This document shows positions 54,671 through 63,349 of a stretch of 64,000 nucleotides of DNA, one piece after another. Below the pieces are notes generated by a model. The model ran no database searches. It was not told where the DNA came from and was given only the letters and a program-made list of their open reading frames with translations. The DNA is from Nitrobacteraceae bacterium AZCC 2146 (GTDB lineage Bacteria > Pseudomonadota > Alphaproteobacteria > Rhizobiales > Xanthobacteraceae). Within the stretch, counting starts at the first letter, position 1, and the number at the start of each line of letters is the position of its first letter. The translations under genes were made by a program, and so were the position numbers. The stretch spans positions 5,754,001 to 5,818,000 of the forward strand of contig JBAGRP010000001.1 of assembly GCA_036924855.1 (NCBI GenBank), in the 5' to 3' direction.

Positions 54671-55390
54671 ATGAATCTTGCCGGCAAGCGAATTGTTATT
54701 ATCGGCGGAACCTCCGGAATCGGCCTTGCGGTCGCAGGGATGGCGGCTGAGGAAAAGGCCACCGTCTTTGTCGCGTCAAGCAGCCAAGAGAAAGTCGATC
54801 GGGCGAAAGGTCGCCTGCCGGCGTCCGCCGAGGGCGGCACGGTAGATCTCACGAGCGAAGAGAGCATTAAATCCTTCTTCAGCAAGGTCGGCGAGTTCGA
54901 TCACCTCGTTTATACGGCCGGCGAGCCGCTTTTGAGCGAGCCGTTGGAGACGCTTTCGCTCGATCGCGCACAGAAGTTCTTCGGTGTGCGGTTCTGGGGA
55001 TCTCTTCTGGCGGTCAAGTATGGCGCTCCACAAATTCGGAGGGGAGGGTCGATCGTTCTGTCGTCAGGCATGGCTTCTCGCCGCTCTCGCAAGGGATGGA
55101 GTGCCGTGTCCAGCGTGTGCGGTGCAGTCGAGTCGCTGACCCGCGCGCTTTCGGTCGAACTGGCTCCATTGCGGGTCAATGTCGTCTGTCCGGGTCTTGT
55201 GAGGACAGAGCTCTGGGACGGGCTGCCTGCCGAAGCTCGAGAGGGAATGTACAAGCGCGCCGAGCAGAATTTACTCGTTGGGCATCCCGGTGAACCCGAC
55301 GAATTGGCTGAAGCCTACCTCTATCTGATGAAAGCTGGTTTCAGCACAGGGCAGGTAGTTGTCGTTGACGGCGGCGCTTCCGTCGGCTGA
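54671..55390 (+). CDS. SDR-family protein with non-standard catalytic site
   Basis: A 239-residue Rossmann protein from ATG 54671 behind GGGAG. The cofactor loop is IGGTSGIGLAV. The Ser-Tyr-Lys site is changed: SSGMAS is present, but where Y-x-x-x-K is expected it reads SAVSSVCGAVESL, without Tyr or Lys. A known SDR subfamily shares this SxxCGAVEaLTRALaVELAP pattern, so it is probably real but non-classical. First gene of a three-gene unit. Confidence 0.85.
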   Translation: MNLAGKRIVIIGGTSGIGLAVAGMAAEEKATVFVASSSQEKVDRAKGRLPASAEGGTVDLTSEESIKSFFSKVGEFDHLVYTAGEPLLSEPLETLSLDRAQKFFGVRFWGSLLAVKYGAPQIRRGGSIVLSSGMASRRSRKGWSAVSSVCGAVESLTRALSVELAPLRVNVVCPGLVRTELWDGLPAEAREGMYKRAEQNLLVGHPGEPDELAEAYLYLMKAGFSTGQVVVVDGGASVG

Positions 55391-55479
55391 CACCTGCCGA
55401 CTTTACCAACTAACACTATCGGGCGATCGGCCGCGAGCTGGTTGTCCTCCAGCAGCAACGCGTCGATACGGGGCGAGCG

Positions 55480-55815
55480 ATGATCTATGAACTCAGAGTC
55501 TACAAGTGCAATCAAGGCCGTCTTGACGATCTGTTGGCCCGCTTCGAGAGTCCGGTGCTGCAGATATGGAATGAGCTTGGAATACAAACGATAGGGTTTT
55601 GGACCTCGGAGAGCCTCGTCGAGGACAAACCAATGGATGAGCTCGTCTATCTATTGCGTTGGGCGTCACACGATGAGCGCAAGCAGAAGATGGCCGAGTT
55701 CCTGAAAGATCCGCGCTGGCTCCAAGCGCGAGACGATTCCGAGAAAAATGGCAAGCTTGTCGACTCCTTCACTTCGAAGGATCTGCAACCAGCTTCCTTC
55801 TCCGGTTTGAAGTAG
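55480..55815 (+). CDS. NIPSNAP-family protein
   Basis: A 111-residue dimeric alpha+beta barrel protein. It starts MIYELRVYKCNQGRLDDLLA and has IGFWTSE and LVYLLRWASHDERKQKMAEF, the standard NIPSNAP pattern. Such proteins often sit in catabolic clusters with unknown roles. 89 bases after the SDR stop and 72 before the hydrolase gene, on the same strand. Confidence 0.88.
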   Translation: MIYELRVYKCNQGRLDDLLARFESPVLQIWNELGIQTIGFWTSESLVEDKPMDELVYLLRWASHDERKQKMAEFLKDPRWLQARDDSEKNGKLVDSFTSKDLQPASFSGLK

Positions 55816-55887
55816 CTGCTAAGTCGCTCGTTTAGCGCGGACTTGGCAAAGGAAGCAACATTTACGTAAAGACGAAAGGCCGGACTC

Positions 55888-56760
55888 ATGAGCGATACCA
55901 CAACAGAAGAGCTGAGCTTCATCAGTGGGCCCGGCACTAAATTGTCCGCCAAAATCTACCGGCCGCCGGCCGCCGATGATCACAAGACCGGCGTGGTCAT
56001 GTGCCATGGCTTCGGCGGAATCAAGGAAGGCGTCCTGCCCAGCCTGGCGAAGCTTCTGGCAGAGGCCGGCTACACTGCCCTGACGTTTGATTTTCGAGGA
56101 TTCGGCGCTAGTGAAGGTCCTCAAGGACGGCTGGTGCCGGATGAGCAAGTCGAAGATACCGTCACCGCGCTCGAATTTCTCTCGCAGGAAGGCTCCGTCG
56201 ATCCGGATCGGATGGGCCTTTATGGAACCAGCTTCGGCGGGGGCATCGCAGCTCTCGCGGCTGCGTTCAGCGACCGCCCAAAAGCTCTCGCAGTTTCCGT
56301 GCCGGTGACATCGGGCAGTGATTGGCTGCGCAGCATGACGCGCTATGCCGAGTTCTTGGAGCTGAAGTCCCGCGCGTTGACCGCAATCAGGGACAAGGCC
56401 GCGACCGGAAAGGTCGACATGGGCGACCGCGCCGACATCATGATTCCGGACCGACTCACGGCCGAAATCTATACGCAGAAGATTCCGATGGCCTTCGAAA
56501 CGTTTTATCACGTCCTAAATCATGAGCCGATCGCACGCGCAGCCGAAATACGAATCCCAACGCTGATGTTCGGTGTCGAGACAGACGTGCTCGTCCCGGC
56601 ACACCAGACCACGCGATTCTACGAAAAGCTAGTCGTTGAAAAAGAGCTTGAGATGTCGCCGACCGGCGTCCATTGGTCGCCGTATAACGAGTTGCTGCCG
56701 CTGGTCTCCTCAAAAACAATTGCTTGGTACGACCGCTTGCTCAAGCCGGAGCGCAGGTGA
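55888..56760 (+). CDS. Alpha/beta hydrolase (dienelactone-hydrolase-like)
   Basis: A 290-residue hydrolase. The oxyanion region is VVMCHGFGGIKEGVL, the nucleophile Ser is in LYGTSFGGGIAAL near residue 115, the acid is probably in FGVETDVLVPAHQT, and the His in SPTGVHWSPYNEL. Resembles the group of dienelactone and peptidase-like hydrolases (xylanase-like esterases), which cleave C-C or ester bonds. It completes the SDR-NIPSNAP-hydrolase unit. Confidence 0.85.
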   Translation: MSDTTTEELSFISGPGTKLSAKIYRPPAADDHKTGVVMCHGFGGIKEGVLPSLAKLLAEAGYTALTFDFRGFGASEGPQGRLVPDEQVEDTVTALEFLSQEGSVDPDRMGLYGTSFGGGIAALAAAFSDRPKALAVSVPVTSGSDWLRSMTRYAEFLELKSRALTAIRDKAATGKVDMGDRADIMIPDRLTAEIYTQKIPMAFETFYHVLNHEPIARAAEIRIPTLMFGVETDVLVPAHQTTRFYEKLVVEKELEMSPTGVHWSPYNELLPLVSSKTIAWYDRLLKPERR

Positions 56761-56801
56761 ACCGCGCCATGAAAAGCAGGATCAAACCGTTCTCATCGGA
56801 T

Positions 56802-57692
56802 TTAGCCAAATCGGTCTCCGACGAACTGGATGAAATGTCTGAGCTTCGGCGTCATCTGCCGGTCAATCAAGTATACGATGTGCAGGGAGGAAGAGGTGGT
56901 AGACCAGTCCTGCAGAATATGCACCAGACGGCCTTCTTCAAGATCCCTGCTCACGAGGCTCTCGGGCTGCAGGATAATTCCCAACCCAGACTGCGCTGCC
57001 GCCAGCAGAGCGTGGCCGTTGTTGATCGAAGCGTAGCCTTCTACGCGCGCGATGCGCGCTTCGCCAGATTTCGAAATAAGCCTGTACTCGCGCTCGGGAC
57101 CCTGAGGGTAGCCGAAGCAGAGACAACGGTGGGTCGCAAGCTCGTCCAAGGTCGTCGGTTCGCCGTGCGCGTCGAGATAGCTAGGCGAAGCGCACAATAT
57201 TCGACGCCAAGGGCGCAAAGGACGGGCAGTGAGGTTCGACGAGTCTGGCAATGCCCCAATTCGGATAGCCGCATCGAACCCTTCCTTCGCAATATCAATG
57301 ACACGGTCATCGAGCGTCAGTTCGAGCGATACCTCCGGATTTTCCTGCGTGTAATGAATGAGGAGCGGTGCCAGGCACACGGTACCAAAGCTGATCGGTG
57401 CGGTAACACGAAGACGCCCGCGCGGACGGGATCGCATTTCGCGAGCCTCCACTTCGGCGTCGCCGACGAGGGCCAGGATCTTCAAGCACTGTTGGTAGTA
57501 GTCTTTCCCGGTCTCGGTGAGAGCTTGCCGACGGGTGGTGCGAGTCAACAGACGGATACCGAGATGAGTTTCGAGGCTACGGATGTGATTTCCGACCATG
57601 GTGGGTGTCATGCCGCTTTCGTCAGCCGCGGCAGCAAAGCTGCCCTTCTCCACGACGTTCACGAAAACCGACATGCTGGCGAAACGATCCAT
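56802..57692 (-). CDS. LysR-family transcriptional regulator
   Basis: A 296-residue regulator starting at ATG 57692 (MDRFASMSVFVNVVEKGSFA). The HTH continues AAADESGMTPTMVGNHIRSL; the effector domain contains GFDAAIRIGALPDSSNLTAR. The CrgA-type N-terminus (FVxVVExGSFAAAA) fits many aromatic-catabolism regulators. The ORF extends upstream to 57839, but without a ribosome-binding site. It is divergent from the AAHS-type transporter at 57944. Confidence 0.92.
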   Translation of the reverse strand: MDRFASMSVFVNVVEKGSFAAAADESGMTPTMVGNHIRSLETHLGIRLLTRTTRRQALTETGKDYYQQCLKILALVGDAEVEAREMRSRPRGRLRVTAPISFGTVCLAPLLIHYTQENPEVSLELTLDDRVIDIAKEGFDAAIRIGALPDSSNLTARPLRPWRRILCASPSYLDAHGEPTTLDELATHRCLCFGYPQGPEREYRLISKSGEARIARVEGYASINNGHALLAAAQSGLGIILQPESLVSRDLEEGRLVHILQDWSTTSSSLHIVYLIDRQMTPKLRHFIQFVGDRFG

Positions 57693-57943
57693 AGTGAAAT
57701 TCCCGAGCGATTCATCACTGCCCCATTCGCGGCAACAAAGTGGGGCTGAAGCGGGAGAGGCGTTAGACCACTTGTAACATAGACATTCTCTATCGGCATA
57801 GCCGCCGCGTTCTACGAAAGGCGGCGAGAGGAAGGCCAAAAAAAAGTCGGCTGCAACACGCGCAACGGCGAAACGCCATCAAAAAATGCCCTGCAAACGG
57901 GGCGCGCCCGCATTCCGCGGTCGCATTTATTCGGAGGAGCACC

Positions 57944-59332
57944 ATGTCCAACGTTGTCGAGCGACTAAAACCGACGAGTCTGCCCCTTTCAGCCGGGATT
58001 ATTGCTGCGCGTCTGGACCGAATGCCGTTCAGTCGGTGGCATCTCCAGACTCGTCTACTGGTTGGTACGGCGACCTTCTTCGATGCGTTTGACGCTCTCG
58101 GTCTCGCGCAGATTCTGCCGGTGCTCGTACCTTTGTGGAAGATGTCGGGAACGCAGGTGGGGCTCCTGATTTCAATGGGATACGTCGGACAGCTGCTCGG
58201 TGCAGTCATGTTTGGCTTTCTTGCTGAGAAATGGGGACGCGTGCCGGTCCTGATGATGGCGATCACGGTTTTCTCTGTCATGAGCGCACTTTGTTCAATC
58301 TCGTGGGATTATCAATCACTACTGATCTTTCGGACGCTGCAGGGCGTCGGACTGGGCGGTGAGGTGCCGATAGCAGCCGTGTACATCAGCGAACTAGCGA
58401 AGGCGAAAGGCCGCGGTCGCTTCGTCCTTCTGTACGAGACCATATTTTCTGTGGGCGTCGTTATAGCGAGCCTTATCGGAGCCATTGTGGTTCCGACGCT
58501 AGGTTGGGAATACATGTTCTATATCGGCGCCGTGCCCATCTTCCTGGTCCTATTAGTGTGGAAGTTCGTGCCCGAATCCCCACGCTGGCTCGCCAACCAT
58601 GGTAGGCTCCAGGAAGCGGACCGCGTCGTTGCCGAGATAGAACGATCTGCCGAAAGGACCACAGGGCGGGCACTGCCAGAGCCAGCCCCCGCCCAGGAAA
58701 TCTCAGGGCTGCTCGGACGCATGTCTTGGCAAGACATCGTGGGTCCCCGTTACATCCGGCGCTCCATCGTGGTCTGGACCGTATGGTTTTCGTGCTACCT
58801 TGTATACTATAGTTTGGCGACTTGGTTGCCGACCCTGTACCGGACGTTATTCAACGTTCAGCTCGATCTGTCTCTGCGGTACGGGCTGATCGCCAACTGC
58901 GCGATTCTTGCCGGATCCCTATGCTGCGCGTTCACAATAGACATTGTTGGCCGTAAGACGGTCTTCGTCGTGTCGCTTTTGGGCGCAGCATTCTGCCTCT
59001 TCAGCCTTTGGTTCCTCGGTGCAACGACGGTCACGCAAGTCGTCGTATTCGGAAGCATAGCCTGCTTCTTTGCCGCGTCTTCAGCATTGGGAGTGTACGT
59101 CTATACGCCCGAACTGTATCCGACGCGGTCACGCGCAATAGCCACTTCGCTAGGCACCGCTTGGTTGCGCTTCGCCTCCATGTTGGGGCCGCTCATTGTC
59201 GGTATGTTCGTACACGACGGTATCCAGACGGTCTTCCTGCTCTTCGGAATCGTGTCGGTCATAGGGGCCGTCGTCGTCGCAACGCTTGGTATCGAGACGA
59301 AGGGGAAAACCCTCGAAGAGATAGCGAAGTAA
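57944..59332 (+). CDS. MFS transporter, aromatic acid:H+ symporter-like (AAHS)
   Basis: A 462-residue 12-helix importer with a strong GGAGGAG ribosome-binding site. The first helix contains the DAFDALGLAQILPVL pattern (the Asp pair typical of AAHS/sugar-porter MFS), and GFLAEKWGRVPVL is the A motif. PESPRWLANHGRLQEA and TPELYPTRSRAIATSLG are sugar-porter-like family motifs. Likely takes up an organic (aromatic) acid that the cluster degrades. LysR is divergent. Confidence 0.9.
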   Translation: MSNVVERLKPTSLPLSAGIIAARLDRMPFSRWHLQTRLLVGTATFFDAFDALGLAQILPVLVPLWKMSGTQVGLLISMGYVGQLLGAVMFGFLAEKWGRVPVLMMAITVFSVMSALCSISWDYQSLLIFRTLQGVGLGGEVPIAAVYISELAKAKGRGRFVLLYETIFSVGVVIASLIGAIVVPTLGWEYMFYIGAVPIFLVLLVWKFVPESPRWLANHGRLQEADRVVAEIERSAERTTGRALPEPAPAQEISGLLGRMSWQDIVGPRYIRRSIVVWTVWFSCYLVYYSLATWLPTLYRTLFNVQLDLSLRYGLIANCAILAGSLCCAFTIDIVGRKTVFVVSLLGAAFCLFSLWFLGATTVTQVVVFGSIACFFAASSALGVYVYTPELYPTRSRAIATSLGTAWLRFASMLGPLIVGMFVHDGIQTVFLLFGIVSVIGAVVVATLGIETKGKTLEEIAK

Positions 59333-59393
59333 CAGGGTGTTCCCCAGAATAGGGACAGCAGCTATCTGAGAAATTTCATGGGAGAAACCTGAT

Positions 59394-60170
59394 ATGTCGA
59401 TGCTCGATGGCAAAACCGCCTTGATCACCGGGGCGGCTGGCGGAATCGGAGAGGCGACGGCGCGGCGCTTCATCGCGGAAGGCGCACGTGTATGCCTCGT
59501 GGATCTTAGGGAGGACCCTCTGCGCCGGCTCGCCGAAGCTCTCGGTCCGAATGCCACATGGTGTACGGCAGACGTCTCGGAGGACAACTCAGCGCGGCGA
59601 TACGTGGATGCTGCCGTCGGCGCTTTCGGACGGATCGACCTGGCCTTTCTCAACGCCGGCATTGCCGGTACCGTCGCGCGCATCGAGGAGACGCCGTTGA
59701 GCCTCTTCGATAGCATCATGAGGATAAACGTTCGCGGTGTGTGGCTAGGCCTTGCCGCATTGATGCCGATAATGAAGGTTCAAAGTGGGGGTGGTAACAT
59801 CGTTGTCACCTCCTCGATCACCGGCGTGCGCGGGTCAACGGGACAGGGCGCCTACGTCGCGAGCAAACATGCCGTGATCGGGATGATGAAGACAGCCGCA
59901 ATCGAAGGCGCCACCCACAACGTCCGCGTGAACGCGATATGCCCAGCGCCGGTTGATACGGAAATGATGGCGGTCGTCGAACGTGGCATCGCGCCGGATA
60001 ACCGCGATCTCGCAAGGAGCAAGATACTGTCCGGAATTCCGATGGGACGGTACGCCTCGACCGAAGAGATCGCAAGCATGGTAACGTTCTTGTCGAGCGC
60101 ACAGTCATCATACTGCACGGGAACTGCTTACATGATCGATGGTGGGGGCACGGCGGGGCCCGCGCGCTGA
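59394..60170 (+). CDS. SDR-family oxidoreductase
   Basis: A 258-residue classical SDR. TGAAGGIGEATARRF, LNAGIAG (NNAG position), catalytic Ser in VTSSITG and YVASK are all in place; the C-terminal SSAQSSYCTGTAYMIDGGGT closes the fold. Cotranscribed with the transporter (61 bases upstream) and the EthD-like gene. The substrate is probably a hydroxy intermediate of the pathway. Confidence 0.92.
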   Translation: MSMLDGKTALITGAAGGIGEATARRFIAEGARVCLVDLREDPLRRLAEALGPNATWCTADVSEDNSARRYVDAAVGAFGRIDLAFLNAGIAGTVARIEETPLSLFDSIMRINVRGVWLGLAALMPIMKVQSGGGNIVVTSSITGVRGSTGQGAYVASKHAVIGMMKTAAIEGATHNVRVNAICPAPVDTEMMAVVERGIAPDNRDLARSKILSGIPMGRYASTEEIASMVTFLSSAQSSYCTGTAYMIDGGGTAGPAR

Positions 60171-60215
60171 TGTCTGGGAATGCACCTTCAAATAGACGAA
60201 CTGAGGCGGACCAAT

Positions 60216-60899
60216 ATGGATCAGAACAGCACGGGATTAATGGCCTTCTGGTCGGACATCGACGTCGCGTACGAGGCCCGCTACCGCGAATGGCATACGA
60301 CGGAGCACATTCCTGAACGAGTCGCCATTCCCGGATTTCTTACGGGACAGCGCTACGCCCGGGTTCACGGCGGACGTGCGTTCTTCATGTTCTACGATAC
60401 CGAGTCGGTTTCGGTACTAGGCAGCGCCGCTTACCTGAATGCGTTGAACGCGCCCACGCCCTGGACTCTCGAATCGCTCAAACATTTCAGGAACCCATTA
60501 CGCAATTTGTATAGGAAGCTCGCCGAGCGGGGACCGCTGCCAAGCGAAGCTGCGCAGTTCGTTACGTGTATCCGGTTCAATCGACCAGAGGTTGCCAGCA
60601 GCTACGACAGCGAGCATGAGTTCGACGTTATGTCGACCGGAGTTGAGACTCGCATCCGACTATTGGAAGTAGACCAAGCCGCGACTAGTCAGAAGACAAA
60701 AGAGCGCGATGTCTACGGGGTTCAACCAAGATCGCAGCGCTACTTGTACATCATCGACATGAACGTAAACCAATCGCCTGCCGATGCCGTTGTGCTGAAA
60801 AATCGGCTCGCGGCTGGAGGCTTGGAGGATATCGATATAGAGATCTACCAGCTCGAATTTGGGATGGTTTCCCAATCCCCGCTTAGCTCTGAGCAATAG
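60216..60899 (+). CDS. EthD/DUF4286-like dimeric-barrel protein
   Basis: A 227-residue protein from ATG 60216 after GAGGC. The start LMAFWSDIDVAYEARYREWH then TTEHIPERVAIPGFLTGQRY is the pattern of ferredoxin-like alpha+beta barrel proteins with W-H-x-x-E-H active-site-like residues. A second, divergent copy of the fold may occupy residues 110-220. No catalytic role is known for relatives; it is cotranscribed with the catabolic genes. Confidence 0.7.
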   Translation: MDQNSTGLMAFWSDIDVAYEARYREWHTTEHIPERVAIPGFLTGQRYARVHGGRAFFMFYDTESVSVLGSAAYLNALNAPTPWTLESLKHFRNPLRNLYRKLAERGPLPSEAAQFVTCIRFNRPEVASSYDSEHEFDVMSTGVETRIRLLEVDQAATSQKTKERDVYGVQPRSQRYLYIIDMNVNQSPADAVVLKNRLAAGGLEDIDIEIYQLEFGMVSQSPLSSEQ

Positions 60900-60929
60900 T
60901 GCGTCACCTAATCTTTGGAGATAAACAGG

Positions 60930-61781
60930 ATGAAGATCGTTCGGTTTGGCCCAGCCGGCGGCGAGCGGCCCGGTGTGTTGTTGGACGACGGAAGCATAGC
61001 CGACGTGTCATCGCTGGTCTCCGATATTCTTCCCGGAAATGAAGAACTTGAGGAACTCTTGGTGTCTGAAGTTGATGCCCTTAGCGCACTGCCAAAGGCG
61101 CCGACGGGCGTTCGACTCGGGTGCCCGACGGCGGGCATCGGAAAGATCGTTGGAGTCGGGCTGAACTATCGCGAGCATGCGAAGGAGAGCAATGCTCCCA
61201 TTCCAAAAGAGCCGATCATCTTCCTCAAAGCCAATACCTCGCTTTGCGGTCCCTATGATGACGTGATCCTGCCGCGGAGGTCGGTAAAGACTGATTGGGA
61301 GGTCGAGCTTGCGATAGTCATAGGCCGGCGCGCAAGCTACGTCACAGCGGAGCGTGCGTTGGAGCATGTTTTCGGCTATGCCATCTGCAACGACGTTTCG
61401 GAGAGGGAGCACCAGATCGAACGCGGTGGTCAATGGACGAAGGGGAAGAGCCACGACACCTTCTGCCCAATAGGTCCTTGGCTCGTGACGAAGGCCGAGG
61501 TGCCAGATCCGCAGGCGCTGAGGCTGTGGTGCGACGTCAGCGGTACGCGACGCCAGGACAGCACGACATCCGACATGATTTTTACTGTAGCGCAGTGCAT
61601 CAGCTATATCAGCGAATTCATGACGCTTCTGCCTGGCGACGTGATCACCACTGGAACTCCTCAGGGAGTGGGGCTCGGCCTGCGTCCTCAGCAGTATTTG
61701 TCAGCGGGTGATACAATGCGTCTTGGCATCGACGGGCTCGGGGAGCAATCGCAGAACGTCAAGCCTCCACGGCCTGCTTAA
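60930..61781 (+). CDS. Fumarylacetoacetate hydrolase family protein
   Basis: A 283-residue FAH-fold enzyme. ATG 60930 follows GGAG. The metal ligands are in TDWEVELAIVIGRRA (E-x-E) and AICNDVSEREHQ (Asp); GVGLNYREHAKESN and TTGTPQGVGLGL are family signatures. Members cleave C-C bonds or hydrate 2-oxo-enoates in aromatic meta-cleavage, homoprotocatechuate and sugar-acid pathways. It is the last gene of the MFS-SDR-EthD-FAH unit. Confidence 0.92.
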   Translation: MKIVRFGPAGGERPGVLLDDGSIADVSSLVSDILPGNEELEELLVSEVDALSALPKAPTGVRLGCPTAGIGKIVGVGLNYREHAKESNAPIPKEPIIFLKANTSLCGPYDDVILPRRSVKTDWEVELAIVIGRRASYVTAERALEHVFGYAICNDVSEREHQIERGGQWTKGKSHDTFCPIGPWLVTKAEVPDPQALRLWCDVSGTRRQDSTTSDMIFTVAQCISYISEFMTLLPGDVITTGTPQGVGLGLRPQQYLSAGDTMRLGIDGLGEQSQNVKPPRPA

Positions 61782-61849
61782 GCCAGATTCTATCCGCGAC
61801 GATCCGGCATTCCAGATATCGAGTCGGAGGAATGCCGGAGAAGAGGAAG

Positions 61850-62656
61850 TTAGCGGCCAGTCTGCCTGGGGCCAGAGCCTTCCGATCCGGGTGCGCCGTG
61901 CTGCAGAAACCCGAGGACGATTTCTTCGATGTGAAGGACCCGTGCCTTCATTCCCTCGTCGGTAGAGAGGTCGCGATCCAAAAGATACGCCAACGTGTAT
62001 CTGTTCGAGAGGTAATGATATGCGAGCGCCGATATTGAAATGTACAGCTCGATCGGATCGACGCCTCGACGAAAGTCACCTGTCTGCACGCCAGCTTTCA
62101 ACAGTTTGGCAATATTCCCAAGAAGATTGACATAGCCAGCCTTCGAAATCTTCGACTTGCGAAGATGGCGCCCCTTGTGAAAATTTTCCGAATTCAGAAG
62201 GCCTATAAATTCAGGAGACTCGCGCCAGTACGCAAAGGTCGATCGTATAAGCATCCGGATCCCTTCGACGGGCGTTTTGGAATCAAGGGGCCATTTCTCC
62301 TGATTCTGGTGCATCCCTTTGTAAGCTTCTTCGAGGACAGCGATGAAAAGCTTCTCCTTGCTGTCAAAGTAGTGATAGATGAGATTCTTGCTCACCTTGC
62401 TCAGGCGCATGATGTCGTCGATGCGTGCGCCGTCGAATCCCTTCGCTGAAAACTCCTGTGTTGCCACTCTCAGGATGCGGTCTCTAGTGCTGACCGAATC
62501 CTTTCCAGTTGCGCGCGGGTTGTCTACGCTCGCGGAAGAGCCGTTGGAACGAGACGATACCTTCCGACTCGCGCCCGTCTTCGCGGAATCACGCAGTTTT
62601 TTCACTGCCGGCTTGGGCACTTTTCCGCGGATAGGAGCGGATTTTCCTTCAGTCAT
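61850..62656 (-). CDS. TetR-family transcriptional regulator with a long basic N-terminus
   Basis: A 268-residue regulator. The first 50 residues are rich in Lys, Ser, Arg and Ala (KPAVKKLRDSAKTGASRKVS), unusual for TetR and probably disordered. The HTH is STRDRILRVATQEFSAKGFD then GARIDDIMRLSKVSKNLIYH. The C-terminal ligand domain resembles those that sense aromatic or fatty compounds (TetR_C type with HKGRHLRKSKISK). It lies downstream of the cupin gene in the same orientation and convergent with the FAH unit. Confidence 0.9.
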   Translation of the reverse strand: MTEGKSAPIRGKVPKPAVKKLRDSAKTGASRKVSSRSNGSSASVDNPRATGKDSVSTRDRILRVATQEFSAKGFDGARIDDIMRLSKVSKNLIYHYFDSKEKLFIAVLEEAYKGMHQNQEKWPLDSKTPVEGIRMLIRSTFAYWRESPEFIGLLNSENFHKGRHLRKSKISKAGYVNLLGNIAKLLKAGVQTGDFRRGVDPIELYISISALAYHYLSNRYTLAYLLDRDLSTDEGMKARVLHIEEIVLGFLQHGAPGSEGSGPRQTGR

Positions 62657-62797
62657 GATCTAAGGCCTTCGAAAAAAAGGGGTCGAGGATGGCGAAAGTC
62701 GCTCAACCCGGGTCGATTCGCCGAGTTTAGACCGTTCCGCCTTCCGCAACCCACAGTTTTCTGTCCCTCGACCCGAGGCGAGCGGTATTTTCGCTCC

Positions 62798-63331
62798 TCA
62801 GCTAACCTCGCGCAGATGATGGTCCCGCTTCTGGTATAGACTGTCGTCAGCATAGCCCATGGTATCGGGCTTGGCGCGGCCGAGCATCACTTGAAAATAG
62901 ACCGGTTCGAGGCTGTCATTGACATAGCCGTGAATGACGCCAGGAGGGCACGAAAGGCATTCCCAAGGCCCCAACCTTTTTGTCAATCGCTTGCCCTGTT
63001 CGTCCTCAACAAATACGTCGAGATGGCCCTGGAGGACGAAGAAAAGTTCCTCGACCTCGTGCGTGTGAGCGGCGTTGCCCTGACCGGGCTCAACATACAT
63101 TATTGACAACGTGAAATTGCGAGCCGGGATTACCGACGGATCGTTATGCTTTCCCGAACCGCCCGCTCCGATAAAGCGGTGTTGGGCTCGCTTGAACCCC
63201 TCAATCTTTGCATCCTCAAATGCCGCCCAGTCCGGCCGTTTTTCGCTGAAACGACCGACATGGCTCGCCATCACTTCTTCAAGCGATTTCCCGATGAGAT
63301 CTTGCGGCAGTGGGTGTCGAGCAACGCTCAT
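62798..63331 (-). CDS. Cupin-domain protein
   Basis: A 177-residue single cupin. ATG 63331 is 8 bases from AGGAG, better than the ATG at 63337. Motif 1 is AAHTHEVEELFFVLQGHLDV (two His, Glu), motif 2 PPGVIHGYVNDSLEP (His). It could be a dioxygenase, isomerase or ligand-binding protein; the two motifs are complete, so a metal site is likely. 18 bases downstream of the aldehyde dehydrogenase stop, same strand. Confidence 0.82.
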   Translation of the reverse strand: MSVARHPLPQDLIGKSLEEVMASHVGRFSEKRPDWAAFEDAKIEGFKRAQHRFIGAGGSGKHNDPSVIPARNFTLSIMYVEPGQGNAAHTHEVEELFFVLQGHLDVFVEDEQGKRLTKRLGPWECLSCPPGVIHGYVNDSLEPVYFQVMLGRAKPDTMGYADDSLYQKRDHHLREVS

Positions 63332-63349
63332 TGTCATTCTCCTTCAGTG

